NCBI GenBank assembly: GCA_025963715.1
Contig: JAOQAG010000049.1
Span: 1 to 64,000, forward strand
Direction of reading: 5' to 3'
From: Bacteroidota bacterium
Lineage (GTDB): Bacteria > Bacteroidota > Bacteroidia > 2-12-FULL-35-15
Length of the DNA stretch: 64,000 nucleotides
The position numbers and the translations under genes are program-made. The notes beneath the pieces were generated by a model, which saw only the letters and a list, made by a program, of their open reading frames with translations, had not been told where the DNA came from and searched no databases. Of this stretch, positions 61,174 through 64,000 are shown in pieces; position 1 is the first letter of the stretch, and every line of letters starts with the position of its first letter.

Positions 61174-61203
61174 AAAGCGCCTCACAGAAATGTGGGGCGT
61201 TTT
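61174..61203 (+). terminator. Terminator of typA
   Basis: AAAGCGCCTCACA, GAAA loop and TGTGGGGCGTTTT form a stem with one G-T pair, followed by TATTTTA. Confidence 0.88.
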
Positions 61204-61246
61204 TATTTTAGGGGATTTGAGTATATTAGCTGAACCACGCCTGCGT

Positions 61247-61918
61247 ATGAAAACACCAAATTTAAAAAGATCGTTTGCTGTTATTATTATTTTAACGGTT
61301 TTTATTATTGCAGCTCATGTACTGACCTTGTTCAACATGGATCAAACCCCGACAGCAATAATAATTTACCTGGTTTTGCTTCTTTTTAATATTTTTTATT
61401 TTATTCAGCTGCGAAACAACTTAAACAAGCTACTATCAATTACCAATGTAAACTACAAGATTAACGCTATTATTATTTCGTATGTTGTTACGATTCTCGT
61501 GATAATTGCTTTTGCAATTATTAACAGGGATACCCCAAAACCCAAACCTGACGCGTTACACATCTCTTTATTATCAATATATTTAATCGCATTTTTTAAT
61601 TCGGTTGTCCAATATTGTATTTTAGGATACCGGTTAACAAAGAACATATCATTTCCTTATATAAAAACAGTAGGCTATTTATATTTATTTTTAAAACCTT
61701 TTGCAGACATTGTCGGTTTTTTCATATTTTTTAGTAGCTTGAAAATGTATTCGCAACTTTCCATTTTTTCTGAAGTTATTCCTTTGTGGCTTGTATACAA
61801 GCAATACAAAGAACTGATCGCGAAAGAAAATCAGAATAAGGAAACTTCCTTTATCACTAATGCAGGCGTAATTAATCACGAAGATGAAAGGGGTAACTCA
61901 ACTGAACATACTGCTTAA
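61247..61918 (+). CDS. Hypothetical five-helix membrane protein
   Basis: 223 residues from the ATG at 61247; the frame is open from 61190, but that part is the typA terminator. Five hydrophobic helices (for example FAVIIILTVFIIAAHVLTLF and AIIISYVVTILVIIAFAII) are followed by a short soluble tail with VYKQYKELIAKENQNKE and FITNAGVINHEDERG. No family is recognised. A decayed copy of the C-terminal part lies directly downstream (to 62142), so it was once duplicated. Confidence 0.7.
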   Translation: MKTPNLKRSFAVIIILTVFIIAAHVLTLFNMDQTPTAIIIYLVLLLFNIFYFIQLRNNLNKLLSITNVNYKINAIIISYVVTILVIIAFAIINRDTPKPKPDALHISLLSIYLIAFFNSVVQYCILGYRLTKNISFPYIKTVGYLYLFLKPFADIVGFFIFFSSLKMYSQLSIFSEVIPLWLVYKQYKELIAKENQNKETSFITNAGVINHEDERGNSTEHTA

Positions 61919-61928
61919 CTAATTTAAA

Positions 61929-62142
61929 ATGGCATCAGCATTCGGACATGCATTGATCCCGGATGCAGATGTGATCTCTTCTCAATTTGGCGTACATTAT
62001 TATTCTCGAACTGCTGCCTTATTGGTTTACTTATAAAATATACGGGGAGCTTATCGTCAGGGGAAATTCAGATAAAACCGATCATTTTTTTATTACCAAT
62101 GCTCCAATCATTTCGGGGGAAAATGAAAATCCCGGGATGTAG
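61929..62142 (+). pseudogene. Mosaic pseudogene: DUF457 fragment joined to a membrane-protein tail
   Basis: From the ATG at 61929 the frame reads MASAFGHA directly followed by LIPDADVISSQFGV. These are two separate conserved segments of DUF457 metal-dependent hydrolases (YdjM-like), so the stretch between them is deleted. In another frame, about 61993-62142, the sequence reads LELLPYWFTYKIYGELI, then TDHFFITNAPIISGENE and stop, a diverged copy of the tail of the 61247 protein (VIPLWLVYKQYKELI, FITNAGVINHEDE). The region is a scar of at least one deletion and one duplication. Confidence 0.6.
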
Positions 62143-62160
62143 TTTTAATCATCGCAGCTA

Positions 62161-62457
62161 TTATTTCCGGATCAATAATTCTGCATAAATTTCGAATGTA
62201 AGCACATCGAGTTCCTCCTGCGATTGCGAAAAATTCAGTTCATTTACTTTTTCAACCATGGAGAGGTAATGTTCAAACACACTGTCCGATCGTTTATTGT
62301 CTTCAAATCCCATCAACTCAAAAATAGTTTCGCTCAAATGCAGTGAATACAGGCTGGCATCCATTCCCAATGCATTGAGTCCACTCACCAGCTTGGTGTT
62401 GATGAGATTATCCTTGATCAGGGATAAGATCAGTTTTTGTTTGTTTGGCTCTGTCAC
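62161..62457 (-). CDS. Hypothetical small helical protein
   Basis: 98 residues, soluble and mostly helical (KLILSLIKDNLINTKLVSGLNALGMDA, SVFEHYLSMVEKVNELNFSQ). No cysteine and no signal. The family is not recognised. It stands alone on the minus strand, 18 nt from the end of the mosaic pseudogene on the opposite strand. Confidence 0.65.
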   Translation of the reverse strand: MTEPNKQKLILSLIKDNLINTKLVSGLNALGMDASLYSLHLSETIFELMGFEDNKRSDSVFEHYLSMVEKVNELNFSQSQEELDVLTFEIYAELLIRK

Positions 62458-62771
62458 AAGAAATTAAAGTAGAGGAAATTATTTTTATTAATAAAGCGAA
62501 TGTAGACCAAAAAACAAAACACGGCATATTTTATTTATCCCCAATCTCCTGCGGAGCAGTTTTTTTGCCACGAAGACGCAAAGGCACGAAGAAAAAATTG
62601 TTCTTATTGTTCTAATAAACTTTGGTAACACAAATTTATAATTTGAAATACAATTTTTATAATGTGCTGTCATCCCGGGCGCCGACCCGGGATCTCATGA
62701 ATGTTAGCAGCGCCCACACAGCGCTACACAGCAAGCTTTGAACTTTCCAACTTTAAACTTTGAACTGTTTT
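62458..62771. repeat. Repeat-rich intergenic region
   Basis: About 62565-62600 is a TTTGCCACGAAGACGCAAAG word stretch. 62668-62694 is the CCCGGG hairpin with the flank GATCTCATGAATGTTAGC that is also present, inverted, near 9253-9272. 62728-62766 is an array (AAACTTTGAAC words, CAGCAAG edge) that is sense for the aldo/keto reductase gene and starts a few bases after its stop. No gene is seen. Confidence 0.6.
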
Positions 62772-63758
<987 letters not shown>

Positions 63759-63823
63759 GATGCTGAAATTTTATTCAATGAATTTACTAAAAAGAGTTTG
63801 CATTTACTGTTAAATTAAAGGTC

Positions 63824-63948
63824 ATGTTGTAGAATAATGTTGCTAATGGAAACAAAAATACTCTCCAGACTTGTCATCCCGGGCGCCGACCCGGGATGAC
63901 AGTATTGTTTGTGAACATTGTAAAAACAATAACATTTTTCTACAACAT
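63824..63948. repeat. R2 MITE-like element with perfect 11-bp termini
   Basis: ATGTTGTAGAA at 63824-63834 and its exact complement at 63938-63948 bound a 125-bp element with a central hairpin around CCCGGGCGCC. It shares the internal words AATACTCTCCAGA and GTATTGTTTGTGAACATTGT with the copies at the left end of the window. Confidence 0.75.
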
Positions 63949-63968
63949 AGCCAAATAAAATTATTTAC

Positions 63969-64000
63969 ATGTAAAATATACCGATTGGTATATTTTACAT
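63969..64000. promoter_or_regulatory. Perfect palindrome at the window edge, operator-like
   Basis: ATGTAAAATATACC (63969-63982), GATT, and the exact complement (63987-64000). The core TATACCGATTGGTATA resembles TetR- or HxlR-type operator dyads. It probably controls a gene beyond the window. Confidence 0.45.

Noticed and set aside
61190-61246. Upstream start of the five-helix membrane protein
   Set aside because: The first 19 codons would be encoded by the typA terminator; the ATG at 61247 directly precedes the first helix.

Overview
The window looks like chromosomal DNA of a member of the Bacteroidota, probably near Chitinophagales or Sphingobacteriales; I cannot place it further by eye. 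The evidence is Bacteroidota-type promoters (-7 boxes of the form TAnnTTTG, some with an upstream TTTG), type IX secretion C-terminal signals on several exported proteins (including a gliding-motility-type CTD), a TonB receptor with a carboxypeptidase-like N-terminal domain, a DUF2480 gene beside suf genes, and AT-rich leaders without clear Shine-Dalgarno sites. No phage, CRISPR, rRNA or intact transposase gene was seen. The only tRNA reads CAT.

Layout. 0.4-5.6 kb: purT, a POT peptide transporter, and the selenium pair mnmH (selU) and selD. 5.8-8.8 kb (minus): an ECF sigma operon with a repeat-built anti-sigma-like membrane protein, a small exported helical protein and an outer-membrane barrel. 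9.4-16.3 kb: sulfur and Fe-S genes (an IscS/NifS-type desulfurase divergent from sufS, sufE, a SufT/DUF59 gene, DUF2480), interrupted by a redoxin, an unknown exported protein and a haem/copper monooxygenase-like secreted protein. 16.6-20.5 kb (minus): a PAS histidine kinase and a RimK, retropepsin-like protease and aspartoacylase-like triad. 21-34 kb: a FAD oxidoreductase, a 2095-residue alpha-2-macroglobulin, an ABM monooxygenase, an RNA methyltransferase, a 35-residue Lys/Ala/Pro histone-like peptide, a dipeptide epimerase and a lipoprotein. 34.7-42.6 kb: a type B T9SS PKD protein, an MFS transporter, a split Ada/AlkB alkylation-repair operon, and an SDR gene with an AraC regulator. 43.2-48.9 kb: a seven-gene envelope locus that reads as a metal (zinc or copper) uptake system. 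49-50 kb: a serine-recombinase relic abutting the tRNA. 50-64 kb: a T9SS type A SprB-repeat protein, HAD, mce, an oligopeptide-binding lipoprotein, a DnaJ-like membrane protein, a thioesterase, typA, a membrane protein with a decayed partial copy beside it, and an aldo/keto reductase.

Two things stand out. First, the 43.2-48.9 kb locus combines a TonB receptor with a DHA-P-type plug motif, two small His/Cys membrane proteins ending in RAPP, a lipoprotein whose histidines sit every seventh residue of a predicted coiled coil, a second membrane coiled coil with the same heptad His/Tyr phasing, and a perfect 15-bp inverted repeat just upstream of the -7 box. Second, most intergenic regions are built from a few repeat families. 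Besides several MITE-like inverted-repeat elements there are short degenerate 'word' arrays that point outward from genes: sense-oriented right after stop codons (often containing the stop) and antisense just before some starts. Both are read directly from sequence; their functions are inference.
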